Origin: Corallococcus carmarthensis
GTDB lineage: Bacteria > Myxococcota > Myxococcia > Myxococcales > Myxococcaceae
Direction: 5' to 3'
Assembly: GCF_003611695.1 (NCBI RefSeq)
Contig: NZ_RAWE01000039.1
Coordinates: 1-60,219 of the forward strand
Length of the DNA stretch: 60,219 nt
The translations under genes were made by a program, and so were the position numbers. The notes beneath the pieces were generated by a model. That model did no database searches, had not been told where the DNA came from, and was given only the letters and a program-made list of their open reading frames with translations. Shown piece by piece: positions 1 through 8,610 of this stretch (the first letter of the stretch is position 1; each line of letters opens with the position of its first letter).

Positions 1-1086
1 GCCCCACACCGCCGCGACCGCCGTGAGCCCCCACCACCACACGATGGACACCACCACCGCGGTGAGGAACTTCGCCGTGGCCTGGATGTCCAGCTCCGCG
101 CGCCGCGCCGCCATCCGGGGCAGCGGATACGGGATGCAGAACAGCGCCAGCCCCAGCGCGAACAACGGCAGCCCGAACACCAGCCGCAACAGCGTCTTCA
201 CCGCGAACGGCACCACGTTGCCCGGGCGGTACTCCACGGACAGCTCCTCCGGCCGCGTGGCCTGCACCAGCGACATCCGGTGGCCGAACGAGGACAGGTG
301 CTGCCGCAGGCGTTCGTAGCGCTCCGGCTCCTGCGTGCGGAACAGCCGCACCCCGCGCGCCCACAGCCGCAGCCGCTCCGCGTCCAGCGCGCCGCCTTGA
401 CGGAAGGCGTAGAGCTGTTCCGCCACCTGCACCACCGGCAGGTCCGCCCACTGGTCCAGGTTCAGCGTCACCGCGCGCAGGCCCTCCGCCACCCGCTCCG
501 TCAGCGCGCGCACCGCGTCCTGCTCCCCTGCCGCGTCCTTCGGCAGGAAGGCCTGCACGTCGATGGGCGCTCCCTGGTCGATGAGCACCTCGCTGCGGAA
601 GACGTTCTTCTCCGCGTAGGTGAGCCCCACCGGGACGATGCGCACCGGAGCGCCCTCGCGCGCGGCGTTGAGCGCGATGCGCGCCGCGCCCGTCTTCAGC
701 TCCGCGAGCGCCGGCTCCGAGTGGCTCTTGCCCTCCGGAAAGATGGTGATGGCGCGCCCCTGCACGAGCGCCCCCTTCGCCGCATCCAGCGTGCCCTCGT
801 TGCGCCCCATCTGCGTCGGGTCGTCCTGCTTGCGATACACCGGCAGCGCGTTCAGCCCCTTCAGCAGCCAGCCGATGACGGGCAGCTTGAACAGCGGCGC
901 CTTGGCCATGAACGTCACCTGGCGCCGCGTGAGGATGAACACCAACGCCGGGTCGATGAGCCCGTTCGGATGATTGCCCACGAAGAGCACCGGCCCGGAG
1001 GGCGCTTCACCCGGGGCATTCACCTTCACCCGGTAGAAGAGCCGCAGCGCCAGCGCCACCACCGCCCGCACACACGCGTAGAACAC
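1..1086 (-). CDS. PlsC-type 1-acylglycerol-3-phosphate acyltransferase family protein (3' end cut off)
   Basis: Reading the minus strand gives a continuous acyltransferase. The PlsC block I motif appears as 'VGNHPNGLIDP' (HxxxxD-like, H-P-N-G-L-I-D), followed by 'FMAKAPLFKLPVIGWLL' and the block III-like 'FPEGKSHSEPAL'. These are the catalytic and acyl-acceptor binding blocks of glycerolipid acyltransferases, so the protein probably transfers an acyl group to a (lyso)phospholipid or glycerol phosphate at the inner membrane. The C-terminal part has two hydrophobic stretches near positions 60-240, likely membrane segments. The start is taken as the GTG at 1086; no strong ribosome site is visible, so a start a little upstream is possible. 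The frame is still open at base 1, so the C-terminus is missing. Confidence 0.85.
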   Translation of the reverse strand, partial: MFYACVRAVVALALRLFYRVKVNAPGEAPSGPVLFVGNHPNGLIDPALVFILTRRQVTFMAKAPLFKLPVIGWLLKGLNALPVYRKQDDPTQMGRNEGTLDAAKGALVQGRAITIFPEGKSHSEPALAELKTGAARIALNAAREGAPVRIVPVGLTYAEKNVFRSEVLIDQGAPIDVQAFLPKDAAGEQDAVRALTERVAEGLRAVTLNLDQWADLPVVQVAEQLYAFRQGGALDAERLRLWARGVRLFRTQEPERYERLRQHLSSFGHRMSLVQATRPEELSVEYRPGNVVPFAVKTLLRLVFGLPLFALGLALFCIPYPLPRMAARRAELDIQATAKFLTAVVVSIVWWWGLTAVAAVWG

Positions 1087-1302
1087 GGGGCGGACTGTAT
1101 ACCGGCGCCCTACCCCCGGCCCCTCCGCGCTCCGGACACTGTCACCGCCAGGGGCCGGAAAGACCCTCTTCCCCGACAGCCCTCCGGATTCAGTCAGTAC
1201 AGAACAATCCGGTGGGACGGCGATCCACGCGGAACCTCCCGAGACACAGCTTTTTTGCGCGCGGACCTTGGAAAGCCGCCGCACACCTGGGGAGAGCACC
1301 AC

Positions 1303-3228
1303 ATGAAGCGTTTGATGTCGCTGGGTTGGGCCGCCGCCACCGCCGCCGTCCTGGGATGTGGTGGAAGCCCCTCGCAGGAAGACGGCTCGAAGGCGGAGGC
1401 GCAGCCCGACGTCACGTCGTCCTCGCGGTCCATCGTCACGGCCACGGCCGCGACTCCCAGTGCCTGCAACGCGCTCTATGCGTCCAGCGCGGCGCAGGCG
1501 GCGCTCACCCAGGCGGTGGTGGATCCGGCGCTGCACACGGACGGCTCGGTCCGCACGCTCATCCTCTCCTTCAACACCGCCAACGCGACGGGCGGGGTGC
1601 TGAATCTGAACGCGGTCATGGGCGGCCTGACGCGCACGCTGGGCGGGCTGACGCAGGGCCTGGGCCTGGGCAACGTGCTGGCGCTCAAGTCGCTGCCCAT
1701 GGTGGCGCTGAAGGTCCCGGTGACGCCGAAGCTCATCGCCAGCTTGCGCCAGGAGCTCCAGCCGCTGGGCCTGCTCTCCATCTACGAGGACAAGCCGCTC
1801 CAGTACTTCCTGGACACCAGCGTGCCGTACATCCACGCGGACACGGCGCGCACCGCGTATGAGACGACGGGCGCGGGCATCGGCGTGGGCGTCATCGACT
1901 CCGGCCTGGACGGCACGCACGGCGACTTCCCCAACGTGGCGCGCAACGTGAAGGTCGTGGCCTCGCCGCTGGACCTGGGCGTGGGCGGCACGCTGTACGT
2001 GGACACGCCCAACAGCGACCTGACGAGCGGCCACGGCACGCACTGCGCCAGCATCATCGCCGGCTCGGGCGCGCGCTCGGGCGGAGCGCACAAGGGCGTG
2101 GCCCCCGGGGCGAAGCTGCTGGGCGTGGGCACCGGCGACGCGCTGAGCATCCTGTTCGCGCTGGAGGGCTTCGACTTCCTGATGGACCCCGACGTGCGCG
2201 AGACGCACAACGTGCGCGTCATCTCCAACTCGTGGGGCACCAGCGGCAGCCACTTCGCGCCGTTCGACCCCATCTCCATCGCGACGAAGCGCGCCTACGA
2301 CCTGGGCATGGTGGTGGTGTTCGCGGCGGGCAACGAGGGCTCCGACCCGGACACGCTCAACCCGTACAGCGCCTCGCCGTGCGCCATCTCCGTCGCGGCC
2401 GGCACGTCGCGCGACACCACGGCGGCCACCAACCCGCTGCTCAGCCAGGACAAGCCGGGTGAGCTGGCGGGCTTCTCCAGCCGCGGCATCCCGGGCGACG
2501 CGCTCCACCACCCGGACATCACGCTGCCGGGCGTGAACATCGTGGCGGCGCGTGCGCTCACCGGCACCATCGTGCAGCCGTACCTGGGCCTGGACCTGCT
2601 GCACCCGGAGCCGTTCTACACGGCCATCTCCGGCACCTCCATGGCCGCGCCGCACATGTCCGGCGTCGCCGCGCTGCTCCTGGAAGTGAACCCCGCGCTC
2701 AACATGGACGGCGTGCTCGCGGCGGTGCAGGCCACGGCGCGGCCCATGTACACGACGGACGCGGCGGGCAACACGCGCCAGTTGGAGACGTGGGAGGTGG
2801 GCGCGGGCTACGCGGACGTCTACGCGGCGACGAAGCGGGTGAATGACGCCGTGGGCACGCGCTACACCACGCAGACCACCGCCCTGCCCGGCTGGACGGG
2901 CACGGTGAAGACGGCCATCAACCTCCCCGTGGTGGACCTGTCCCTGCGGGCCGCGCAGCACGAGCACTCGCTCACCGTGCCCGCGGGCGCCAACGCCCTG
3001 CGCATCAAGACGGACTGGGGCAACCCGGCCTACGACCTGGACCTGTATGTCTTTGGCCCCAACGGGGAGCTCGTCGCGACCAGCGCCGAGGGCACCTCCA
3101 CCGGTGAGGCCGTCACCATCACGAACCCTCCCGCCGGCACCTGGCGCGTTCAGCTCAAGGGCTTCCTGAACGTGTCCACGCAGTACACCGGCACCGCGGA
3201 AGTGGACCGCCGCGTCCCGCGTCCGTAG
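1303..3228 (+). CDS. Subtilisin-like (S8) serine protease, predicted lipoprotein
   Basis: This 641-residue protein starts at ATG 1303, with GGGAGAG 8 bases upstream; the open frame continuing further upstream is antisense to the acyltransferase. The N-terminus is a lipoprotein signal with lipobox 'VLGC', so it is probably anchored to a membrane facing the periplasm or exterior. The S8 triad is complete: D199 in 'VIDSGLDG', H244 in 'GHGTHCAS' and S446 in 'SGTSMAAPH', with oxyanion Asn N344 in 'AAGNEGSD'. Residues of about 60-180 look like a propeptide. The last 100 residues ('DWGNPAYDLDLYVFGPNG') resemble a bacterial pre-peptidase C-terminal beta-sandwich (PPC). The substrate is unknown; predatory or nutritional proteolysis is an inference from the lifestyle. 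Confidence 0.93.
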   Translation: MKRLMSLGWAAATAAVLGCGGSPSQEDGSKAEAQPDVTSSSRSIVTATAATPSACNALYASSAAQAALTQAVVDPALHTDGSVRTLILSFNTANATGGVLNLNAVMGGLTRTLGGLTQGLGLGNVLALKSLPMVALKVPVTPKLIASLRQELQPLGLLSIYEDKPLQYFLDTSVPYIHADTARTAYETTGAGIGVGVIDSGLDGTHGDFPNVARNVKVVASPLDLGVGGTLYVDTPNSDLTSGHGTHCASIIAGSGARSGGAHKGVAPGAKLLGVGTGDALSILFALEGFDFLMDPDVRETHNVRVISNSWGTSGSHFAPFDPISIATKRAYDLGMVVVFAAGNEGSDPDTLNPYSASPCAISVAAGTSRDTTAATNPLLSQDKPGELAGFSSRGIPGDALHHPDITLPGVNIVAARALTGTIVQPYLGLDLLHPEPFYTAISGTSMAAPHMSGVAALLLEVNPALNMDGVLAAVQATARPMYTTDAAGNTRQLETWEVGAGYADVYAATKRVNDAVGTRYTTQTTALPGWTGTVKTAINLPVVDLSLRAAQHEHSLTVPAGANALRIKTDWGNPAYDLDLYVFGPNGELVATSAEGTSTGEAVTITNPPAGTWRVQLKGFLNVSTQYTGTAEVDRRVPRP

Positions 3229-3263
3229 TCACTCACGGACCCCACAAGGCACGGCAGTCCCCG

Positions 3264-3293
3264 CCCCTCTCCTGTGTTCGCACGGGAGGGGGG
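3264..3293 (+). terminator. Strong hairpin terminator with TTCG loop
   Basis: Bases 3264-3276 pair with 3281-3293 over 13 positions (two G-U pairs) around a TTCG tetraloop, then TTGTTCGTT follows. It lies 36 bases after the protease stop and before the convergent anti-sigma gene. The T-rich side is on the plus strand, so it mainly terminates the protease transcript. Confidence 0.8.
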
Positions 3294-3327
3294 TTGTTCG
3301 TTGTGGAGAGGAGCGACGGGGAACCGC

Positions 3328-4101
3328 TCAGCGAGGCGTGAGCGTCACCTGCGTGTCCGCGACGGTGCGGCCCTGCGCGTCCGAGAAGCGCGCGCGCACC
3401 GGCACGGGGCCCGTCAGCCACCCGCTCTGCACCGGAGTGCTGAAGGGCAGCGGGACGTCCACGCCCGCGGCGACTTCGGGGGCCGTGCCCTCGCTCGGGA
3501 AGAAGCGCAGCGCTTCACCTCCGGCCTGGGGCAGCCCCTCCAGCGACAGGCGCACACGCTCCGGCGCGGTGTAGCTGAACTGCACCGCGTTGCCCTCCGC
3601 GCACGCCAGCGTCCCACCGGGCCGGGCCTCCGCCAGCACCGTGCCCGTGGGCGCGATGCAGAAGGCGCGCACGCCCCAGGCCCCCTCGCCCGGAGCGGAC
3701 GACCGCGCCTGCCACTCCGGCACGCCCTGCTCCCGGCGCTCCAGCGACGGAGCCACGACCAACAGCGCCACGGCCGCCGCGGCGGCGCCCAGCGACAGGG
3801 GCATGAGGAGCGGGAACGAAAACCACCGTTTGCGCTCCGCCACCACCACCGGACGCGCGGGGGCAGGTTGCAGCCTCGCGAACAAGGCCTGCTCCAGGAG
3901 CGCGCTCCGGGCCTGGGGCAACGCCCGCTGCTCCAGCACGGACTCCACGCGCGACAGCCGTGTGTACGTCTCCTGACACTCGGGGCACGTGGCCAGGTGC
4001 GCGCGCAGGCGCTCGAAGCCGTCCGCGTCCAGCCCGTCCCGGCCCTTCTCGAAGAGCGCGGCCATCGCCTGCTTCGCCCGGCGGTCGTCACATCCACTCA
4101 T
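3328..4101 (-). CDS. Anti-sigma factor-like membrane protein with zinc-finger (zf-HC2)
   Basis: The 257-residue product begins with an anti-sigma zinc-finger motif, H35-x3-C39-x2-C42 ('HLATCPEC'). A single predicted transmembrane helix lies around residues 125-145 ('FPLLMPLSLGAAAAAVALLVV'), and a periplasmic C-terminal domain follows. This is the ZAS-type layout in which the cytoplasmic finger holds a sigma factor and the outer domain senses a signal. Its ATG overlaps the TGA of the upstream sigma-like gene (ATGA), so the two are translationally coupled. The partner is therefore most likely that sigma factor. The signal is unknown. Confidence 0.8.
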   Translation of the reverse strand: MSGCDDRRAKQAMAALFEKGRDGLDADGFERLRAHLATCPECQETYTRLSRVESVLEQRALPQARSALLEQALFARLQPAPARPVVVAERKRWFSFPLLMPLSLGAAAAAVALLVVAPSLERREQGVPEWQARSSAPGEGAWGVRAFCIAPTGTVLAEARPGGTLACAEGNAVQFSYTAPERVRLSLEGLPQAGGEALRFFPSEGTAPEVAAGVDVPLPFSTPVQSGWLTGPVPVRARFSDAQGRTVADTQVTLTPR

Positions 4102-4727
4102 CGCGCACCCCGCCGTTTGAAGAAGCTCCAGCCCTGCGTCTCCAGGTCCTCGAGGTACCCCTTCGACTGGAGGAACCCCAGCAGCCTGGACTTCAACCCG
4201 AACTCGCGCCGCCGCACCTGGATGCGCGTGAGGCCCAGCGCCGTGGCCGCCTCTTCCTGGGCCACGCCCTCGCCGAAGCGCAGCTCGAACAGCCGGTGTT
4301 CTTCACGCGACAGGCCGCCCTTGAACGCCGCGAGCAGCGCCTCCACCTCGCGGTCCTCCAACAGCTCCGCCAGCCCGCCGTCCTCGGGGGAGGACTCGGT
4401 GAGTCCTTCGAAGGCCTCGTCCCGGCCCACCAGCTCGCGCTCGCGCGACTGTTCCAGCAGCACGTTGCGCGCGATGCCCATCAGGAAGTGGGCATAGGGA
4501 CGCGTGCCGTTGTAGGCCGCGCGCGTGCGCGGCTCGAAGGCGCGGGCGAAGGTCTCCAGCAGCGTGTTCTCCAGCTCCATCGCGTTCCTCAGGCGGACAA
4601 AGGCTCCCCGCCATGCGGCCGCCTTGAGCAGGCGAGCGAGCGGTTCCGCGTGCGCGCGATACACCTCCGCCAACACCTCCGGGGTGCCTTCGCGAAAACG
4701 GCGCAACGTGTCGTCATCCCACTCCAT
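4098..4727 (-). CDS. ECF-like RNA polymerase sigma factor
   Basis: This 209-residue protein has the two-domain plan of ECF sigma factors. A helical sigma-2-like region (about 15-90, ending 'AHFLMGIARNVLLEQSRE') is followed by an acidic linker and a sigma-4 helix-turn-helix (about 135-195, 'LSREEHRLFELRFGEGVAQEEAATAL'). It would direct RNA polymerase to a small regulon. TTGAGGG lies directly before the ATG. It is followed by an overlapping zinc-finger anti-sigma gene. Upstream sits a 17-base palindrome and a divergent caspase-like gene, which is a likely target. Sigma region 2 is divergent, so assignment to a particular ECF group needs a profile search. Confidence 0.78.
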   Translation of the reverse strand: MEWDDDTLRRFREGTPEVLAEVYRAHAEPLARLLKAAAWRGAFVRLRNAMELENTLLETFARAFEPRTRAAYNGTRPYAHFLMGIARNVLLEQSRERELVGRDEAFEGLTESSPEDGGLAELLEDREVEALLAAFKGGLSREEHRLFELRFGEGVAQEEAATALGLTRIQVRRREFGLKSRLLGFLQSKGYLEDLETQGWSFFKRRGAR

Positions 4728-4740
4728 CCCTCAAGGGCTT

Positions 4741-4757
4741 ACCGCGACCGTCGCGGT
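4741..4757. promoter_or_regulatory. Perfect 17-base palindrome between sigma and caspase genes
   Basis: ACCGCGAC-C-GTCGCGGT is a perfect inverted repeat with 8-base arms around one central base. It lies 13 bases before the sigma gene's start codon and about 90 bases before the divergent caspase-like gene. It could be an operator for a dimeric regulator or a hairpin in the sigma mRNA leader. I cannot tell which from sequence alone. Confidence 0.5.
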
Positions 4758-4849
4758 CCCGTCATCCGCATGTTGTCGCGAGCGGCCTCCGGTGGATTGT
4801 CGGACGTGCCTCATGGCATTCTTTCGCACTGCGCACCGCGCAATCCCTG

Positions 4850-6109
4850 ATGCGAACGCCCTCTCACAGGACCCTGGCCCTGGGTGTACTCCTCCTGGCC
4901 GGAACCGCTGCGAGCGCCGCGCCGGAGCAGGTGCACTACGCCCTCATCGTGGCCAGCAACACGGGCACCGAGTCCTCCCAGGCCCCCCTGCGCTACGCGG
5001 ACGACGACGGCGCCCGGTACTACGAGCTGTTCGCGCCCCGCTCGCGCGAGGTGGTCCTGCTGAGCGTGCTGGACGCGGACACGCAGGCCCTGCACCCGGG
5101 GCTGGCCGCGAAGACGCGGGCCCCCACGCACGCCGCGCTGTGGGATGCGCTCTCACGCCTGAACGGCCGCATGGCGGCGGACCGGGCGAAGGGCGCGGTG
5201 CCGGTGCTGTCGTTCGTCTTCGTGGGCCACGGCAAGCGCGGCGCCGCGGGTGAAGGTTCGGTGAGCCTGCTGGACGGGCCCCTGACGCGGACGGAGCTGT
5301 ACGCGCGGGTGCTCGCGCCGAGCAAGGCGTCCTTCCTCCAGCTCATCGTGGACGCGTGCGATTCGTACTTCTTCGTGCACTCGCGCGGCGCGCTGCCGGT
5401 GGGCCCGGCGTACGCGGACGCGGTGAAGGGGCTGTTGGGCAACCGCGAGCTGGAGCGCTTCCCGCAGGTGGGCGTGGTGCTGTCCACGTCGTCGGAGCAG
5501 GAGAGCCACGAGTGGAGCGCCATCCGCTCCGGCGTCTTCAGCCACATGGTGCGCTCGGCGCTGTCGGGCGCGGGGGACGTGAACGGGGACGGCAAGGTGG
5601 ACTACGCGGAGCTGCGGGCCTTCGTGGCCGCCGCGAGCCAGGGCATGGACGACGTGCGGGGCCAGTCGCGCGTGTTCATCCAGCCGCCCGCGTTGGACCG
5701 GGCATTCGCGCTGACGAACCTGGGTGACGCCGCGTCGCTGGGCTACCTGCTGGTGCCCACGGGCCTGGAGGGCCGGCTGTGGGTGGAGGACGCGCGCGGC
5801 ATCCGCGTGGTGGAGCTGCACAAGGAGCGCGAGCGTCCACTGGTGGTGTCGCTGCCCGTGGGCCGGGGCTACTACCTCCGGACCCGCGGCCGGGAGGCGT
5901 CGTTCGCCATCACCCGTGCGTCGGAGGTCGTGGACGCGGGGGGCCTGCGCTGGAATGAGGCCACCGTGGCGGCGCGGGGCGCGGTGCAGGACGCGCTGCG
6001 AGACAAGCTCTTCTCCGTGCCCTTCGGGCCGCGCTTCTACCGGGGCTACATGGCGAGCCTCGGCATCACGCCGTCGTCGGACGAAGCCGACGCGGTCCTG
6101 GTGCCATGA
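4850..6109 (+). CDS. Secreted caspase-like (C14) protease with EF-hand-like calcium loop
   Basis: The 419-residue product has a Sec signal peptide (about residues 1-23, 'LGVLLLAGTAASA'). Its caspase-fold p20 region carries the expected dyad, H127 in 'FVGHGKRG' and C170 in 'IVDACDSYF'. Residues 243-254 form an EF-hand/dockerin-type loop, with D243, N245, D247, K249, D251 and E254. Calcium may therefore control activity, as in some metacaspases. It probably acts in the periplasm or outside the cell. It is divergent from the sigma/anti-sigma pair and its stop overlaps the next gene (ATGA). Predicting an active peptidase is reasonable; its substrate and any role in regulated death are not shown by the sequence. 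Confidence 0.82.
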   Translation: MRTPSHRTLALGVLLLAGTAASAAPEQVHYALIVASNTGTESSQAPLRYADDDGARYYELFAPRSREVVLLSVLDADTQALHPGLAAKTRAPTHAALWDALSRLNGRMAADRAKGAVPVLSFVFVGHGKRGAAGEGSVSLLDGPLTRTELYARVLAPSKASFLQLIVDACDSYFFVHSRGALPVGPAYADAVKGLLGNRELERFPQVGVVLSTSSEQESHEWSAIRSGVFSHMVRSALSGAGDVNGDGKVDYAELRAFVAAASQGMDDVRGQSRVFIQPPALDRAFALTNLGDAASLGYLLVPTGLEGRLWVEDARGIRVVELHKERERPLVVSLPVGRGYYLRTRGREASFAITRASEVVDAGGLRWNEATVAARGAVQDALRDKLFSVPFGPRFYRGYMASLGITPSSDEADAVLVP

Positions 6110-6861
6110 GCCCTTCCGCGTCCCTGCTGCTCATGCTGCTGCGAGTGTCGGCGCCCTGCGATGCGCAGACGCGCGTGGTGCTCGTGCCCTTCGAAAGGCT
6201 GGCCCTGCCCTCCGAGGACGCGCGCGAGCTGGAGGACGCCACGCGGCGCGCGGTGGCCGCGTTGCCGGATGCGTGTCTGGAGTCGCGCGAGGACACGGTG
6301 GCGCGGCTGCGGGGGTCGGGCGCGTCGCTGGCGGCGTGCGGCGACGCGGAGTGCCGGAGCGCGCAGGCCTCGGCGCTGGGCGCGCGCAGGCTGGTGCGGG
6401 GCGTGGCGCTGGGCGTGGGAGGCAAGCGCAGCGTGGCGCTCACGGTGACGGACGCGAAGGGCACGGAGACGCGAGCGCAGTTCGAGGCCTCCGCGGCCAC
6501 GACGCCGGGCGAAGCGGACGCGCGAGCACGGCAAGCGCTCCAGCAGGTCTGGTCGCCCCTGGTGACGACGCAGGCGGTGCGGGAGCCCCAGGGGTCGCGC
6601 GTGCTGCCCAAGGTGTTGATTGGCGCGGGCGGCGTGGCGCTCATCGCGGGCGTGAGCTTCGGGCTGGCGGCGCGGAGCACGGAGTCGAAGGTGTCGAGGA
6701 ACGGCGGCGAGTGCGCTGCGGCCGGCGAGGCCTTCGCGGACTGCTTCGCGTCGAGGCTCGATGCGGGCCGCCGTCAGGCGCGCACGTCCAACGTGCTGCT
6801 GGGCGTGGGCGCGTTGCTCGGACTCGGGGGTGCGGTGTCCTTCATCTGGGAGCTGCCGTGA
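6106..6861 (+). CDS. Hypothetical protein with C-terminal membrane hairpin
   Basis: The start ATG overlaps the caspase-like gene's stop (ATGA), so both are made from one message. The 251-residue protein has a weak N-terminal hydrophobic segment (about 4-15), then a soluble alpha/beta region (about 18-165) that begins 'TRVVLVPFERLAL'. Two clear membrane helices lie at about 166-188 and 225-247. The soluble part vaguely resembles periplasmic domains that lead 'VLVPF...' families, but I do not recognise it. It is probably a membrane partner of the caspase-like protein or of the lipoprotein encoded next. Confidence 0.7.
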   Translation: MSPSASLLLMLLRVSAPCDAQTRVVLVPFERLALPSEDARELEDATRRAVAALPDACLESREDTVARLRGSGASLAACGDAECRSAQASALGARRLVRGVALGVGGKRSVALTVTDAKGTETRAQFEASAATTPGEADARARQALQQVWSPLVTTQAVREPQGSRVLPKVLIGAGGVALIAGVSFGLAARSTESKVSRNGGECAAAGEAFADCFASRLDAGRRQARTSNVLLGVGALLGLGGAVSFIWELP

Positions 6862-6952
6862 GCAGGCATCCGGGGACCCGCGCCGGCCCATCGTTGAAGC
6901 GACTCACCCGGCACGGACCGGGCCACGCGGTGACCTTCGTGGGGGCGCGGTC

Positions 6953-8056
6953 ATGAAGAAGCTGTTCGCCATGCTGCTGGGCGCCGTCGTCCTCACGGTG
7001 GGGTCGTGCACGTTCGCGCCGGACCTGTCGCGCTTCGCCGCGTGCGATGCGGCCGGGGGCTGCCCCTCTGGCACCTGGTGCCTCACGCCGGAGAATCGCT
7101 GTCTGCCGGCCTGTGGTGAAGGCGGGCCCTGCGACAGGCCTGACCCCGTGGATGACACGGACGCGGGCACGGAGGTGGATGCGGGCACGGACGTGGATGC
7201 AGGCACCGAGGATGCCGGCGTGACGGACGCGGGCAGCAACGACGCGGGCAGCAACGACGCGGGCCCTTCCGCGCTCTCGCTGGAGTCCAGCCTGCCGGAG
7301 GCCGTCGAGACCGTTGCCTATTCGGCGCAAATCCAGGCCCGGGGAGGCACTCCGCCGTACACGTTCAACGCCACCGCCCAGCTGCCCGCGGGCATCGCGC
7401 TCGACACAGACGGCCGCGTCACCGGCGCGCCCACGCGCGCGGGGGATCTGGCCCTCCCGGTGGAGGTGACCGACCAGAGCACCCAGCCGAAGCGCGCCAG
7501 CGGCAACCTGACCCTGCACGTCCGCCCGCTGCTGCGGGTCGCGGGGCCGGAGCCGCTCGCGGACGCGCCCAACAATCGCGCCTATGCCGAGCGCGTCTCC
7601 GCCACCGGAGGCAAGGCCCCATACAGCTTCGCCCTCGCGCCAGAGCAGTCGCTGCCGGCAGGGCTGACGCTCGCCTCGGACGGCCTCATCACCGGCACCA
7701 CGACGCAGGCGGGCAAGAAGGAGTTCACGGTGGTCGTGACGGACAGCGACACGCCGCCCCAGTCCGTCTCCGCCAGACTCTCCATCACCCTCGTGGCCGC
7801 GCCCGGCACCGTCACGCTGATGTCGCGGGCCGTGCCTACCGGACGCGTGGGCTCCGACTACAGCTACACCGTGCGGACCGCCGGCGGCACCGTCTGGAGC
7901 GTGAAGGCCGGAGCGCTGCCGCCGGGCATCCTCCTGGACACGAAAGAAGGCACCCTCTCCGGCAAGCCCACCAGCCCGGGCGACTTCACGTTCCAGATCA
8001 ACGCCGCGGACCTGCTGTTCTCCGACGAGCGGTTCTACACGTTGCACGTCGACTGA
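6953..8056 (+). CDS. Lipoprotein with 'DAG' linker and three putative Ig-like (He_PIG) domains
   Basis: The start is the ATG at 6953 because it gives a good lipoprotein signal ending at 'TVGSC'; the frame upstream is antisense-like. The mature part has a short Cys-rich region (residues about 20-60, six cysteines). A 'DAGT/DAGSN' repeat linker follows (about 65-105), typical of myxobacterial surface lipoproteins. Then come three repeated beta domains of about 90 residues with the He_PIG signature 'GGTPPYTFN...LPAGIALDTDGRVTGAPT'. The gene lies 91 bases after the two-gene caspase set on the same strand. A cell-surface binding or scaffold role is an inference. Confidence 0.8.
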   Translation: MKKLFAMLLGAVVLTVGSCTFAPDLSRFAACDAAGGCPSGTWCLTPENRCLPACGEGGPCDRPDPVDDTDAGTEVDAGTDVDAGTEDAGVTDAGSNDAGSNDAGPSALSLESSLPEAVETVAYSAQIQARGGTPPYTFNATAQLPAGIALDTDGRVTGAPTRAGDLALPVEVTDQSTQPKRASGNLTLHVRPLLRVAGPEPLADAPNNRAYAERVSATGGKAPYSFALAPEQSLPAGLTLASDGLITGTTTQAGKKEFTVVVTDSDTPPQSVSARLSITLVAAPGTVTLMSRAVPTGRVGSDYSYTVRTAGGTVWSVKAGALPPGILLDTKEGTLSGKPTSPGDFTFQINAADLLFSDERFYTLHVD

Positions 8057-8065
8057 CGCCGGGCC

Positions 8066-8596
8066 TCACGGGTAGCGGTCCACCACCTGGATGACGCCGG
8101 TGTTGTCCTGCACCACGGAGAAGCCCTTCATGGGGCTGGGGTACGCGATGAGCCCCTCGCCGTCCCGGTCCCAGCGCGTGTCCAGCAGCACGCCGCAGAA
8201 GGGCACTGACGTGGCGCCGCTCTCCGGGGTGAAGATGCGGTCATACCGGCCGAACACGCGATGCTTCGTCACGTAGAGGCGCCCGCCGATGCGCGCCCCC
8301 GGCAGCCTCGCCTCCCCTTCCGCCTGCGGCAGCGCGATGACGAAGCTGTAATTGTACCGGGCCGGCCCCGGGTGGTCCTGGATGCTGTCCACGATGACCG
8401 GGATGCGGTCCCCCACCTTCAGCCCCAGCCGCTCCATCTGCAGCTGCGCGCCGCGAGGACAGCTCCCCTCCGGAGGCATCCACGAGGGCCGCGGCGCCTT
8501 CGCGGTCTCATCCGGCCCGTGCTGACACGCGAGCGCGAACAAGCCCAGCAGGGCCTGGCCCCAAGCCACTCCACGGCGCGCACGGTCGGGTCGCAT
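8066..8596 (-). CDS. Hypothetical lipoprotein downstream of the tamA-like gene
   Basis: The 176-residue product starts at ATG 8596, with GGAGG 7 bases upstream. An N-terminal signal ends at 'LFALAC', a slightly atypical lipobox. I do not recognise the mature domain; it contains 'GLKVGDRIPVIVDSIQDHPG' and a mixed beta pattern with two cysteines. It follows the Omp85-like gene by 14 bases and ends 9 bases from the convergent Ig-like lipoprotein gene. The position makes an accessory role with the TamA/TamB-like pair plausible but unproved. Confidence 0.7.
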   Translation of the reverse strand: MRPDRARRGVAWGQALLGLFALACQHGPDETAKAPRPSWMPPEGSCPRGAQLQMERLGLKVGDRIPVIVDSIQDHPGPARYNYSFVIALPQAEGEARLPGARIGGRLYVTKHRVFGRYDRIFTPESGATSVPFCGVLLDTRWDRDGEGLIAYPSPMKGFSVVQDNTGVIQVVDRYP

Positions 8597-8610
8597 GCGA
8601 AGGCCTCCGG

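Noticed and set aside
280-1302. N-terminal extension of the S8 protease frame
   Set aside because: It is antisense to the PlsC-like gene; the lipoprotein signal and ribosome site fix the start at 1303.
7160-7262. Short tandem repeats as a mobile or CRISPR-like element
   Set aside because: They code for the in-frame 'DAG' linker of a lipoprotein and have no spacers.
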